A stretch of DNA of 64,000 bases from Hyaloscypha bicolor E (Eukaryota; Ascomycota; Leotiomycetes; Helotiales; Hyaloscyphaceae), in NCBI RefSeq assembly GCF_002865645.1, contig NW_020194693.1:186001-250000 (forward strand). The letters are read 5' to 3'. The notes beneath the pieces are model-generated. The model did no database searches. It was not told the DNA's origin and saw only the letters and a list, made by a program, of their open reading frames with translations. Position 1 is the first letter of the stretch. Every line of letters starts with the position of its first letter. Made by a program: the position numbers and the translations under genes. Shown here piece after piece: positions 1 through 10,699 of the stretch.

Positions 1-145
1 AAATAAGCGCCAAAATCTGACACGACGCAGCCTCAACGGCTTCTTTGACGCCGACAACACAAGCGAACAGAGGAGGCACAGCATCCTCGAAATAACCTCA
101 AAATGTTGCTTACCACCGCAAGTGTTGGAGGCAAGCTCAGATCTC

Positions 146-153
146 TATATAAT
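146..153 (+). promoter_or_regulatory. Probable TATA box of the cupin gene
   Basis: The octamer tatataat lies about 140 bp upstream of the cupin start codon. A pyrimidine-rich CT stretch follows (about 226-280), as is common just before fungal transcription starts or start codons. Position and sequence support a core promoter, but there is no transcript evidence. Confidence 0.45.
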
Positions 154-289
154 AGATTGTCCCCGCGATGTACTCAATCTCCATCAGACAATCAAACATC
201 CAACAGCGTCTTCTCATTTGTGAAGCCTTCTCCTAGTTTTCCCCATCTTCCGTCTTCCGATCTCCTCAGCCAACTTCCAAACTACCAAT

Positions 290-1075
290 ATGCTTTTCAC
301 TCAAGTCATCGCCGCTGCCATCTTGGCTTCCCTCTCTCTTGCTGCCCCCACATCGTCCTCCGGCAAGAACACAACCACAACATCCACGACAAGCATTGCT
401 TCTCCCCCAGCAACACCAGCACCCTCCTCTTCAACCCTCTCCCTCACACAACAACTCTTCCTCGCCGACACAGCAGCCGACCGCATTGCACTCCTGCCAG
501 AAGACAGCCAATTCGTCTTCGACTTCGGCAACCCAGCACTCAAAGGCAAGGGTGGCAAGGGTGGAGATCTCATCGCCGCGAACCGCAAGACCTTCCCAGC
601 ACTCGTCGGAACCGGCAGCGGAATGGCAGTCGGATTCTTGGGTCCTTGTGGCTTCAACACACCTCACGTTCATCCTCGCGGCACTGAGCTCCAGATCGTC
701 ACCTCTGGCCGCTTGGTCACTGAGATGCTCCCTGAGAACGGCGTCTTCAATAACAACGCTGCCGCGGATGGCCGACGACTCATCACCAACACAGTTACCA
801 CAAATCAAATGACACCGTTCTATCAAGGCTCTGTTCATGCTCAGTTCAACCCCGACTGCACGCCTGCTACATTTGTCGCAAGCTTTAATAGTGAGGACTT
901 TGGCGCTGGCCAGGTCGCTGACGAGCTGTTCGCTATGAGCGCCGACGTCGTGTCTGCTGCTTTTGGGCAAGCGGTCGACGGAGCCGATGTCGCCAAGTTC
1001 AAGGGCGCTATTCCAGCAACCATCGCGAAGGGTGTTGAGATGTGCCTCAAGCAGTGCGGCATTGCCAAACGATAG
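290..1075 (+). CDS. Secreted cupin (spherulin/germin-like) protein
   Basis: A single uninterrupted 261-codon frame. Residues 1-18 (MLFTQVIAAAILASLSLA) form a clear signal peptide ending before APTSSS, followed by a Ser/Thr-rich linker to about residue 45. The body has a cupin signature: the segment GPCGFNTPHVHPRGTELQ carries the HxH...E metal-binding set of motif 1, and QGSVHAQFNPDC around residues 178-189 supplies the later histidine. Known relatives are spherulin-1-like and germin-like fungal secreted proteins that bind metal in a beta barrel; the substrate cannot be read from sequence. Cysteines near the C-terminus (CLKQCG) suggest disulfides. The start is the first ATG after the TATA box. 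It is the last intact gene before the repeat-rich block to its right. Confidence 0.88.
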   Translation: MLFTQVIAAAILASLSLAAPTSSSGKNTTTTSTTSIASPPATPAPSSSTLSLTQQLFLADTAADRIALLPEDSQFVFDFGNPALKGKGGKGGDLIAANRKTFPALVGTGSGMAVGFLGPCGFNTPHVHPRGTELQIVTSGRLVTEMLPENGVFNNNAAADGRRLITNTVTTNQMTPFYQGSVHAQFNPDCTPATFVASFNSEDFGAGQVADELFAMSADVVSAAFGQAVDGADVAKFKGAIPATIAKGVEMCLKQCGIAKR

Positions 1076-1117
1076 TTTTGAGTTGCATTTTTATTTTTAC
1101 TTTTTTAGACTTGTTGA

Positions 1118-1235
1118 CATAGCGATCGGTTTTTGCATAGCGATCGGTTTTTGCATAGCGATCGGTTTTTGCATAGCGATTGGTTTCTGCATAGCGGTTG
1201 GTTTCTGCATAGCGATCAGTTTCTGCATAGCGATG
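1118..1235. repeat. 18-bp tandem repeat downstream of the cupin gene
   Basis: Six consecutive copies of an 18-bp unit (catagcgatcggtttttg) start at 1118, followed by a partial seventh. The first three copies are nearly identical. Later copies differ by single substitutions such as cgatcgg to cgattgg or cggttgg. The array begins about 40 bp after the cupin stop codon, so it probably lies in the 3' untranslated region. It happens to be open in several frames, but I do not regard it as coding. Confidence 0.9.
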
Positions 1236-2095
1236 GCGATTTAGCATTTACACAGGCGTTTCTGTTGTATTATTATTAGACTTGTATACATAATGCTCTC
1301 ACATCTGAAAGAAATAATACATATTTGATCATTATAATCAGAACAATCCACTGCCTTGTGAAAGTAGCCAGGGGGCTAACTGAATGAGACTCAGATTGAG
1401 ATTTCTGGCCCCTGCACTACGCTCTCGTCATGAGCCATGGATCCCTCAGGTACCCGTTCGTACCTTCCGTTCCTTACCAGAGCAAACCACGGGACCCCAG
1501 AAAGTATATCTGCCCCAAACCAAAACCTCGGAACCCACTAAATCACTAGCCCCGCACTACTCTTCTCTCACACAAACTCAAACACCTCCCACCACCCCTC
1601 CAATTTGCCTCTCCCCTCCTCAAAAACCCTGGATCTACAGTCCTGGATACGCTAGATGGGATCCCCGCTTTCTTATAATTTTTAGAGGTAGGGGTGGGGA
1701 GGAATAGGTGGATAGAGGGGGATGAAGAGCTGCTTACGTACACTTCGAGGTTTTTAGCGTGGAGCGCGACTTGCAACGATTCAGGGGCTTGGGGGTGTGG
1801 GTTCGGACCGATACGGAGACGGGTAGGAGAGGTGAAAACTGGGGCTGTAGGTATAGGGCTAGATGGTTTGGGCAGATTTCGAGTGAGCAACTAGGTAAGA
1901 TGAATGTTTGTGAGAGTGGTGGTTGGGTGGGGTTGAGGCACGGGAAAGCGGGAGGGCGTTGAGCGATCTTTGGGCAACAATGCAACATCAGTGGGGAAAT
2001 CATGGTGTGGGGATGAGGTAGATTCCTCAAAAATGAATTCTCGCTTTTATGAAATAAGCTTTGGTAAAGTTTCATGGGCTGCCTTCCCTTTGTCC
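1236..2095. other. Intergenic, no supported gene
   Basis: Contains C-rich and G-rich stretches (about 1560-1960) with short open frames on both strands. None shows a recognisable domain, intron pattern or signal peptide. I see no RNA gene here. Confidence 0.5.
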
Positions 2096-2103
2096 TCGTT
2101 GAC

Positions 2104-2351
2104 GCTAAAATTGCAGTGCTGGTTGAGCGCATGACTTTTGCGAACCACTATGCCATGTTTGTGAGAGTTCTCGCAGAAGCTAAAATTGCAGTGCACGTTT
2201 TCACACGCTGTCCCCCTTGCAGGTTTGTGAGTGTCTCGTTGACGCTAAAATTGCAGTGAATAATATGCTAGGATCCTCACACGTGGTTTTTACACGTGGT
2301 CCCCTTGCAGGTTTGTGAGTGTCTCGTCTCGTTGACGCTAAAATTGCAGTG
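2104..2351. repeat. Four same-direction copies of a gctaaaattgcagtg motif
   Basis: The 15-mer gctaaaattgcagtg occurs exactly at 2104-2118, 2179-2193, 2244-2258 and 2337-2351. The third and fourth copies sit in a longer direct repeat of about 45 bp that starts ccccttgcaggtttgtgag and runs through the motif. The last copy ends a few bases before the inverted-repeat element at 2357. A one-mismatch relative (gctaaaattccagtg) occurs at 60575-60589. The motif could be a transposon end or a dispersed repeat fragment; its origin is not recognised. Confidence 0.75.
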
Positions 2352-2356
2352 CTGCC

Positions 2357-2586
2357 TTAGAAGGTATCACCCAACCGCCCAAACCCCCTTTCCGCTCAAC
2401 TTGGATTTTGGAGACCTTCACGCCACAAAATCGAAAATTAATGTGATATTCGCAATATTTCGAGTATTCTCTATAATCTAGCAAATTTTTAGAATTTTCC
2501 AAAGACTTTGAAAAATCGAGAAAATTTTGGTGGGGTAGACGTGGGCGGAAAGGGGGTTTGGGCGGTTGGTGGGTGATCCCTTCTAA
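2357..2586. mobile_element. MITE-like element with long terminal inverted repeats
   Basis: The left end (ttagaaggtatcaccc, then aaccgcccaaacccc and ctttccgc) is the reverse complement of the right end (gcggaaag, then ggggtttgggcggttgg and gggtgatcccttctaa). The arms are about 40 bp with only a few mismatches or small gaps. The interior is AT-rich and non-coding. Both outer edges show TA, which fits a Tc1/mariner-type TA target duplication. The size of about 230 bp and the lack of a transposase gene make this a non-autonomous miniature element. The family is unknown. Confidence 0.8.
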
Positions 2587-3194
2587 CCTGACGAGTACCG
2601 CCTCAACCTTACGAGTACCAGTAGACCTGCCCTTGCAGGTGCTTCGCACACTTGCGAACCGTTTGCCTTGCTGGTGAGAGCGGTGGGACTTGAGTGCCAT
2701 CAAAAAGGATTAATTCCTGAATAGCATGGAAATTGATTGAGTTATTCATAATTACGCCGCCACAAGACAAGTTAAGCATCCACATCCCCAGCTGGTTCAT
2801 TCGAAATAACTCACGTGATAATAATCTACTTGGCTCATCTGGACGAATTTTACGAAGATATTTCAGCCAAATACCTTTCACAGATTTGGCCTTTCATCGA
2901 ACTAGGTCTCCCTCATATGTTATCACCTGTGAGATGTCCAATTGATAGGTACGGCTGCAGAGCACGTGATCCAGAAAGGGGACAGTTTTGCCGAAAATAA
3001 GCCATACGAGTATATGCACATCGACTTCGTAAGACGAGCATTCTCCAACTTTCCCTAGGTGTAATGATTGATATTTTTAAACGGCTGCCTGTCGGTTCAC
3101 ATGAATCACCAGGTATCGAGGATCTGCCGGGTGGGTAAGGGATTGCAAGGGTCCCTCGACGTTTATCATCTCGCCCAGCTTCGCGACTTCCTAA
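2587..3194. other. Intergenic or relic sequence, no supported gene
   Basis: A minus-strand open frame at about 2609-2881 (it includes the peptide LSRELFRMNQLGMWMLNLS) is possible relic coding sequence but matches nothing I recognise. No complete gene, RNA gene or further repeat was found. Confidence 0.4.
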
Positions 3195-3199
3195 GCTCT

Positions 3200-3322
3200 T
3201 GTCGAGGAAGAAGAAGAGATCAAAATATATGCATTTTGATGGACGAACCGCCACTGCCTCTTAAGGAGGCTAGTATGAATGCCACTGACTAAGATACAGA
3301 AGGTCTGGTCCTTCCTATAATA
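3200..3322 (-). repeat. Outer element LTR, left copy (3' LTR)
   Basis: Aligns without gaps to the right copy at 20418-20540 over 123 bp. I count 12 differences, all C/T or G/A transitions. The terminal CATGACA of the right copy reads tataata here. The target duplication gctct lies immediately to the left. Confidence 0.92.
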
Positions 3323-3334
3323 TCTCTCTCCCCT
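3323..3334 (-). other. Polypurine tract of the outer element
   Basis: The plus strand reads tctctctcccct, a purine run on the minus strand that abuts the left LTR. This is the expected site for plus-strand DNA priming in a minus-oriented LTR retrotransposon. It fixes the orientation of the outer element. Confidence 0.65.
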
Positions 3335-5465
3335 AGAACAAGAAAAAGCTACTCCCGCAGTAGCTATAATTAATCTATTTATATAAAATAATAAATAATA
3401 AAAAAGAAACTTCCTATCTATTTAGAGTACTAGTTACTAAAGACTAGTTCTAGCTATAAATAATTACTTAAGTTTATCTATAACTAAATTATAGTATCTA
3501 GTATTCTATAGAACTAATCTAACTAATAAAGACTAGTAAGTATTTATCTAATTAATAAAGACTAGAAAAATATTTAATCTATAGTAAAAAATATATTAGA
3601 TAGTAAAAAATATAAAAAGATAAAGATCTAATAGTATTATTCTCTAATTAGAGAATATCTATATAAGAATTATAAAGAAAGAATTACTATGGAAACCATA
3701 AATATAAGTAAGAAAGAATTATAGCTTAGGTTATCTTACTATATTCAGTAGCCAGATAATTAAATAGCTTCTTACTATTAATCTTGGTCTTAATAAACTT
3801 AACTATAGTAATATAATTAGCTAGTTAAGGTAAATTAAATAGAATATAGGCTACCTATATCTTTAATATCCGGTTATTAGTACCGGGGTCTGATTATTTC
3901 TATAGTTCTTTAATCTTGGGGGCTTTACTCTTTCTTGCCTTTTTCTATAGAACCTTAATAAATATAAAGTTATTAGTAATTTACTAGGAGAATCTTATTA
4001 GGGAGCTAGGTTTCTTTTTTTTCTATAATAAGGAAGTGGGACTAGTAATTTCTAGTATAAAGACTAGGATAGTATTATAGTTCCCTTAATTAAGTAAGAG
4101 CTTCTAAAATAGCTAGTTAGTATAATCTTTATCTGGTTTATAATAGCCGAGTTACGGAAATATCTATTATATAATATCTTGAGTAATAAGTAGGATTTCT
4201 AATATAATAATATTATTTTATCTTTTTAGAATATTAATTCTAATTATAGATCTCCCGAGAATATTATAGTCTAATTTATTATATATTATATAGGCGAGCT
4301 ATTTATAAAACCTATAAAGAATTAAGAAAATAAATTCCGGAAATATATTAAGTATATTTACTAGATAAGAAATATCTTATATAAGTTTTTTGATTTTTTC
4401 TATATATATTTAGGCAAATATTAAAATATAAAAAAGAATATTAAAGATAGAAACCTGAGAATTATAGCTATAAGTAATAATATTTTCGAAAATAGTTTTT
4501 CTAATCTTTAGATTTATAATACTATAGTTCTAGTAATTATTAGAAATCTTAATTAGATTCTCTATAGGCTTATTAAAGGTACTAGATATTTCTAAGAGGC
4601 AGATATTTAATAGCTTAGGGCTCTTTAGGTAATATTTAGCCTTTTCGGGTTCTAGGAAAATAGAAACTAGCTTTTTTAGGTCTTATTCTATAATATCTAT
4701 AAAGAAATAATACTAATTTATTAGTATATACTTAGTAATCTTAAATATCTCAAAATGGCTATTACTAAGAATAAGAATTTAGCTATTATAGTTCTTATTA
4801 AGGCAAATATATATAATATAGTTATCTCTATCTATTTTTCTAGTTTTCAGGTTAGGATAATTAATAAATATATATCTGGGTTAAAAGGTATTACCCTAGT
4901 TATAGTAATTTCTAAAAGAAAAGTAATCTAAATAGATATTTATTAGAAATTAAAAAAAGAGATTAACCTTAATATAAAGTTATAATATTCTAAGATAATT
5001 ATAATCCGGGCAGATATTAATTAGGAGAGGGCTTTTCGAATTACTAATATAAGAAATACTAGTTTTACTATTAACTAGGATTCATTTTACTAATAGCTTA
5101 AATACTAAACTAATATACTATATAAGAATACTTTAGTTTTCTTAGTAAAATAGTTTACTATTAATATAATTATTTACTAGATTTATAAATAGGTCCTATA
5201 ATTCTTTCTCTTCTTTAATTAGATCCTATAGAATACCTTTTACCTAGTTATTTCTATATTAGTACTTATATTTATTATATTCTAAATTCCTAGTATCTAG
5301 CTATTTTCTTAAATTAGTATATACTAGTAATATATTATAGACTATAATTAGCCCTATAGTAATATCTATTAATATTATAAAGGCGTTTCCGGCTAGGCTC
5401 TATTACTTCTTCTTAAGCTTTACTTCTACTAGCTTCTTAAGGGTTTTACTAAAGAATAATATAAT

Positions 5466-5604
5466 AGAATTTATAGAAATATATAAATATATAAAAGTAT
5501 ATAAATAAGTAGAAATATATAAATAAATAAAAGTATATAAATAAATAAAGGCATATAAATATATAGAGTTTTATAAATAAATAGAAATATATAAATAAGA
5601 AAAT
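5466..5604 (+). repeat. 18-bp repeat array inside the outer element, encodes a YK(Q) hexapeptide
   Basis: On the plus strand the array reads as repeated codons tat aaa taa with ata/gta, aaa/gaa and a variable codon between, a period of 18 bp over about seven units. Each taa could be a RIP-altered caa, so the ancestral unit would be a six-residue (V/I)(E/K)xYKQ repeat. The frame is open for a stretch upstream (about 5380-5465) apart from such stops. This is opposite to the direction of the element's pol gene. The function is unknown. Confidence 0.5.
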
Positions 5605-6449
5605 TAATTTATTAGTTTATTAACTATTATAGTTATAAATATTTTAGTAATAATTACTAGCCTTATATTTAATAAGGCTAAGAATATGATTTCGGAATCT
5701 TTTTATATATAAATTTCCGTTTCCTATAAAATACTATTCTTATATATAAATATTTTAAATAAGATATCTAAATAGTTAATAGTATTAATATCTAATTAAG
5801 AGGTCTCTTTTAAACTTCTTAACTAGTATAGGAATATTTACTTTTAGCTTATTTCCTATTCTTTATTTCTTTATATTATATCCTATATAATAGATTTAGT
5901 AAAATAATTATCTATATTATTATTCTGGTATATTTCTTATTTCTTTATCTATAATTTTTTTAATAATATATCTCTTTTCTCTATTTATAAAAATTAATTC
6001 CGGTTCTGGGTTCTTTCTTTTATATAAATCTATATCTTTTAGTTCCAGGTATTTAATAAATATAACGAAATAAATACTTAGCTAGAATAATAGTTCTAAT
6101 TTAAATAAAAGTAATATTATAACTCTAGTTACTTTATATAGGCTTATTTTATTAAAAGAGAACTTTATAAAGTTATTTAGGAACTTATATTTATTATTTA
6201 CTTCTTTTACTAATTTTAAATAGATTTTATTTCTAATATAAATTTCTACTAGTTTCCTTTTTTTATTATAAATTATCTTTATATATACTTAAACTAATAT
6301 AATAGTATTATAGGCCTCCTTTAATAAAGATTAGTATTTTTCTATAAAGTATTTAGTTTCCTTTTTAGTAAAAGAAATAGAAAATACTACTTATATTAGC
6401 TAAAAAAAGAACTATAATTTCTGTTTATATTATAGTTTATATAGAAAAA

Positions 6450-8900
6450 ATCTAGTAGAGGTATTTAGTAAGATATTAAGAATAAATATTATAGCTAAAA
6501 TTAGATTCTCCTATCCTAATTAGTTAAATTAACTATTAATAATATATTATATAGTATAGATAAAGATTTAGTTTAATCTTTCGAATTAGCTATCTACTTT
6601 AGTATAATAGAATATAATAAAGAAAAGCCTAGTATTTATAATATTATATAACTTCTACTAATATATAAAAGTAAATTTAGGATCTTTATCCGAGATTAAG
6701 TTCTTTAGAAAACTTATTTCTTTATATTTATTCTTATAGTATATTCGGGCCTAGTTTTCTCCGAATTAGATATCCTTTCCAGATATAATTTTAATCTATT
6801 TTATTAACTAGTTAGTTAAGAGAAAAACCGTATTATTCCCGTTTTTTAATTCAAAAAACCCGGTAATAAAATTCATATAAAGTATTAATAATTAATAACT
6901 AGAAATAGAAATAGATATAAGTTTATTATATAACTTATATATTACTGGTTTAGTAAACTAGTAAATCGGATAATTAAATATATAAGTATTTATTTTCTTC
7001 TTTAGCTATAATATAAAGATATTCTATTATAAGAAGTTATAAGTTCTATTTTCTCTAATATAAGCTTAATTATTATATATAATATATATAAATATAATCT
7101 ATAGCTTATCTAAAATATAGAAGTATTTCCCTTTATTTAAATTCCAAAAATATAAAAGCTTAGATTATAAATCTAATTAGAAGAACTTAAAAATAATAAT
7201 AGGCTTATCTTTAAAACTATCTTACTATTTTTATAGTATAATTTAATAAACTCTTCCAAAACTCCTATTTTGGGATATTTTAGTTACTATTTTTCAAATA
7301 AAGAATTTATTTATATAAATTAATAAATAATAAATAACTCTTTCTCTATTAGTTATAGATTATTTATTTATTAGTTTTAGGAATTTTTCGAAATAAATAA
7401 GTAAGTAAAATACTTTTATAAGAATTAAACTATTCTTAGTATCTATATATAACTACTATATTAGTTTAGGAGTTATAGTAGTTAGATCTATAGTTTATAG
7501 TCTAGAAAATATATTAATATTAATATAAGATTTACTAGAATAATAATAGATTTCTATATTTATAGTATATTTTACTAGGAAAAGATATTAATTAGTAAAA
7601 TAAGTATTTTTCTTATAAATTAGTCTATTATTCTTAAAAAAATCTATAATAGCTTAGTAGTTAGTATAGACTATAAGCTTATTACTATCTAGATATTATA
7701 AAAGCTTTTAAAATACCTAAATAAGAGCTCCTATTTCTAACTTTATTAGCTAATAGTTTTATTTTATAGGAATTAGGGTCTTTAATAAGTATAAAACGGG
7801 CTTTTCTTTTCTATTAATAGGGTTTACTTAATAAAAAGTAATACTATAGCTATATTTCTTATTACTATTTATATATAGTATAAATAGGAAATTAAAGATT
7901 AGAAATATTAGAATTAAAATATTATATAAACGGTCTTTTAGGATTTAAAAGGCTTTATAGTATTAGTCTATAAGATTATCCGGAATAATATTAGTTTTAG
8001 CCTTAGCTTTTTTATAATAAGCCTTTTTTCTAATAGCTAGTATTTCTCTTATAATAATTTTAGGTAATAGAGAAATAGATATCTTTTTTATAAAATTAGC
8101 CTATTTAGTTTCCTATTTCGATATATTTTATAATCCAATTATTTTTAGCTTTACTAACGGAAATATAATATTAGTATAATAGTTTATAAATTTATAATAA
8201 TATCCGAAAAACCTAAGGAAAGTTTCTAGTTAAGTTAAGGTTTATAGAAATATCTAATTAGAAATAGTTTCTATCTTTTTTAGAAATATACTAAGCCTAA
8301 GCTATAAAATATAGTAGCCTAAGGCTTAAATATTTAGTTACCCGAAATAATACTTCGGAAATAAAAATATAATTCCGGATTTTACTAAAATAAATAGAAT
8401 TAAATTCAGATTCTTTAAATATTAATTAATAGTTTTAGAAAATATAATAATATTATTAATATATATTAGTATAAAAGCCTAAAAATACTAGCTAAATAGC
8501 TTTTTTATTCTTTATTAGAAAAAAGCAGAAGTAATAGCTAAACCTTAAAGGGCTATAGTTAACTATTTATAGCCATAATAAGTAGTAACCAGAGCTATTT
8601 TCTACCTATCTTTAATAGAGATTTTTTATTAGAAGAAGCTTTTTATTATATCTAGACTAGAGAAAACCGTAACTTTATCTAGAATAAAAAGAACCTTATC
8701 CTATTTTAGGAAAGAATATATATTTAATTCTAGCTTAGTATTTACTTAGTATAGATTTATAACTACTTATAGTTTCTCGTTTTTCCAAACTATAAAAATA
8801 GAAGATATAATAGGTAATAGATAGCCTAATAATATATCTTCTAAGGATCTATTCTATTTTATAGAATTCAAAATAAAATCTATTATATTATAATTCCTTT
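6450..8900 (-). pseudogene. Degraded pol of the outer element (reverse transcriptase to integrase)
   Basis: Read on the minus strand, about 8350-8500 shows INNIIIFSKTI and, 15-35 residues on, SGIIFLFPKYYFG. These match the reverse-transcriptase YIDDIVIFSKT block and the following SGI..L.P.K..FG block of Ty3/Gypsy elements. Near 6550-6600 the minus strand reads KVDSxFERLNxIF, the integrase DGQTERxNQxL block, followed by ESNFSYN for LAEFAYN. The order (RT then integrase, running leftwards) is that of Ty3/Gypsy. Stops and Cys/His-to-Tyr changes are everywhere. The edges are approximate. Confidence 0.7.
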
Positions 8901-9942
8901 TAGATAATAGATAAAATAATTACTATAAATCTTTAATATTAATACTATTTCTAAAAAGAATTAATATAATTACTTTATTATTAAAGTAACTAAGCTAGGA
9001 ATGAAATAATTCCTTATACTTCTCTAGTATATTACGGATCTTTATATATATATTATTTCTCTAGTATATAGAGATATTTATTTTATCTAGTTCCGGTTCT
9101 GGCTTAATAAAAGGCTATATAAGAAATAGATATCTAGTAGGATATTTTTTATCCGGTTTTATAGTATTAGATAATAGAATTCTTTAAATTATATTTACTA
9201 AGCTTATAAAGACATTATATATTTTAAATAAGTCCGAATAAAGAATTATCTTAAGGTATTCTTTAAAAGTTCTAAGGAAAGTACTAGTAAATATTCAAAT
9301 TAATATTTTATTAAAATTAGTAAAAGGTAATAGCTTCTAAATTCCGTTTATAATATAGTTTATTATAGTCCCGAATTTATTAAAGGCAAGGTCTACTTAA
9401 AAAAGGAAATTAAAAAGGTATTTATTTTTTATAATTAGTAAAATATAATAATAAATTAGTAAGTTCTAGCCTTATCCGGATTTAAAAATAACGGTTTCTA
9501 TAAAATAAATAACTACTAGCCTAGGTTTTTCCGTTTCTTTTATAATTTTAATATATAATAGAATATATGAATTAAAGTCTCTTATTTATAGATAATATAA
9601 GAGAGATCTATTATATTTCTATTAGAAATCAAGAATATTTAGAATAATAAAATTTAAATCGAAAAAAAAGATATTTTCTAATAACTTATCTATAATATAG
9701 ATCCGAATAATAAGAAATTCTATTATTTTATATTCTATAGTCTTATAATAAATAAATATATCTATATACTTATTTATTATAGGTTTCTTACCTATTTCCT
9801 AAAAAGTTAGCTAATTACTATTCTCGAGGATTTTAATTAGTATATTTGGAAATTTCTTAGCTAATATAGAATAGTTAATAAAACTAATAAGAGATCCGGT
9901 ATCTGGATATAATATAATTAGGATTCTCTTATTTATATATAC

Positions 9943-10215
9943 TATTATAATTTTTAGATATCCGGTATCTGAAATGCCTTACTAGATACTAAATGCCTTC
10001 TAGGTATATATAATATAGCCGCCTTACTAGGGAAATATACTTGGAATATACTAGAGATATTTAGAAGGCTAGCCCCTTTAAGACTAGTATATTATAGGAT
10101 ATATATATTTCCTTATAGCCTTCTATATTCTAGTTTTCTCTTCCTTAGCTTTAAATCGTTTTTATAAGAGACCTTTTATCTTGCTTTCTAAGCTCTAAAT
10201 ACTATACCCGTAATA
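9943..10215 (+). repeat. Nested element 5' LTR
   Basis: Starts tattataatt and ends cgtaata, probably TGTTA...TAACA before RIP. It is the same length as the copy at 16358-16630 and differs by what appear to be transitions, for example ccggtatctgaaatgcc against ccggtatctgagatgcc. The tatac duplication lies directly to the left. Confidence 0.88.
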
Positions 10216-10699
10216 GTATTTAAAGCTTACTTTCTTTAATCCTATAGAGGATTTCAAATAAACTAATTTAGAACTATTAGAAATATAGGTACTGCCAAGA
10301 TAATAGAACCTCAGAAACTCGAGTAATAAACTCTAGAATAATAAAAGCGAAAAGCTTTAGAATCCTTAGAGGAATTAGGTATTTATATCTTTATAAATAT
10401 ATACTAGTAATATATTAGAAATCCTTCCGAAAACCCGAAAAATCAAAGAACCTCAAATAAAGGCTATTCTTTAACTAAGTCCTAAAGTAATAGGTACCTA
10501 TAGGCCAGTAACCTGACTACTATCCCTAAGCCCTATTCTATAACCTTATAGGCCCTATATATATACCGGTAACGAGACTACTAGGGAGGATATAATAAAG
10601 GAAAAGTATAATAGGTTAATTTCCCAGGATACTATATAACCAGGAACTATATTAATTTCTACTAAGGCTTCCGGTAAAGCTCCTACTAGTTCAGGTTAT

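Noticed and set aside
1384..2132. Open frames on both strands after the cupin gene
   Set aside because: Low-complexity Pro/Thr/Arg content, no domain, no convincing intron signals.
5466..5604. CRISPR-like array
   Set aside because: The units are contiguous 18-bp repeats without spacers in a eukaryotic retroelement; CRISPR is not expected or supported.
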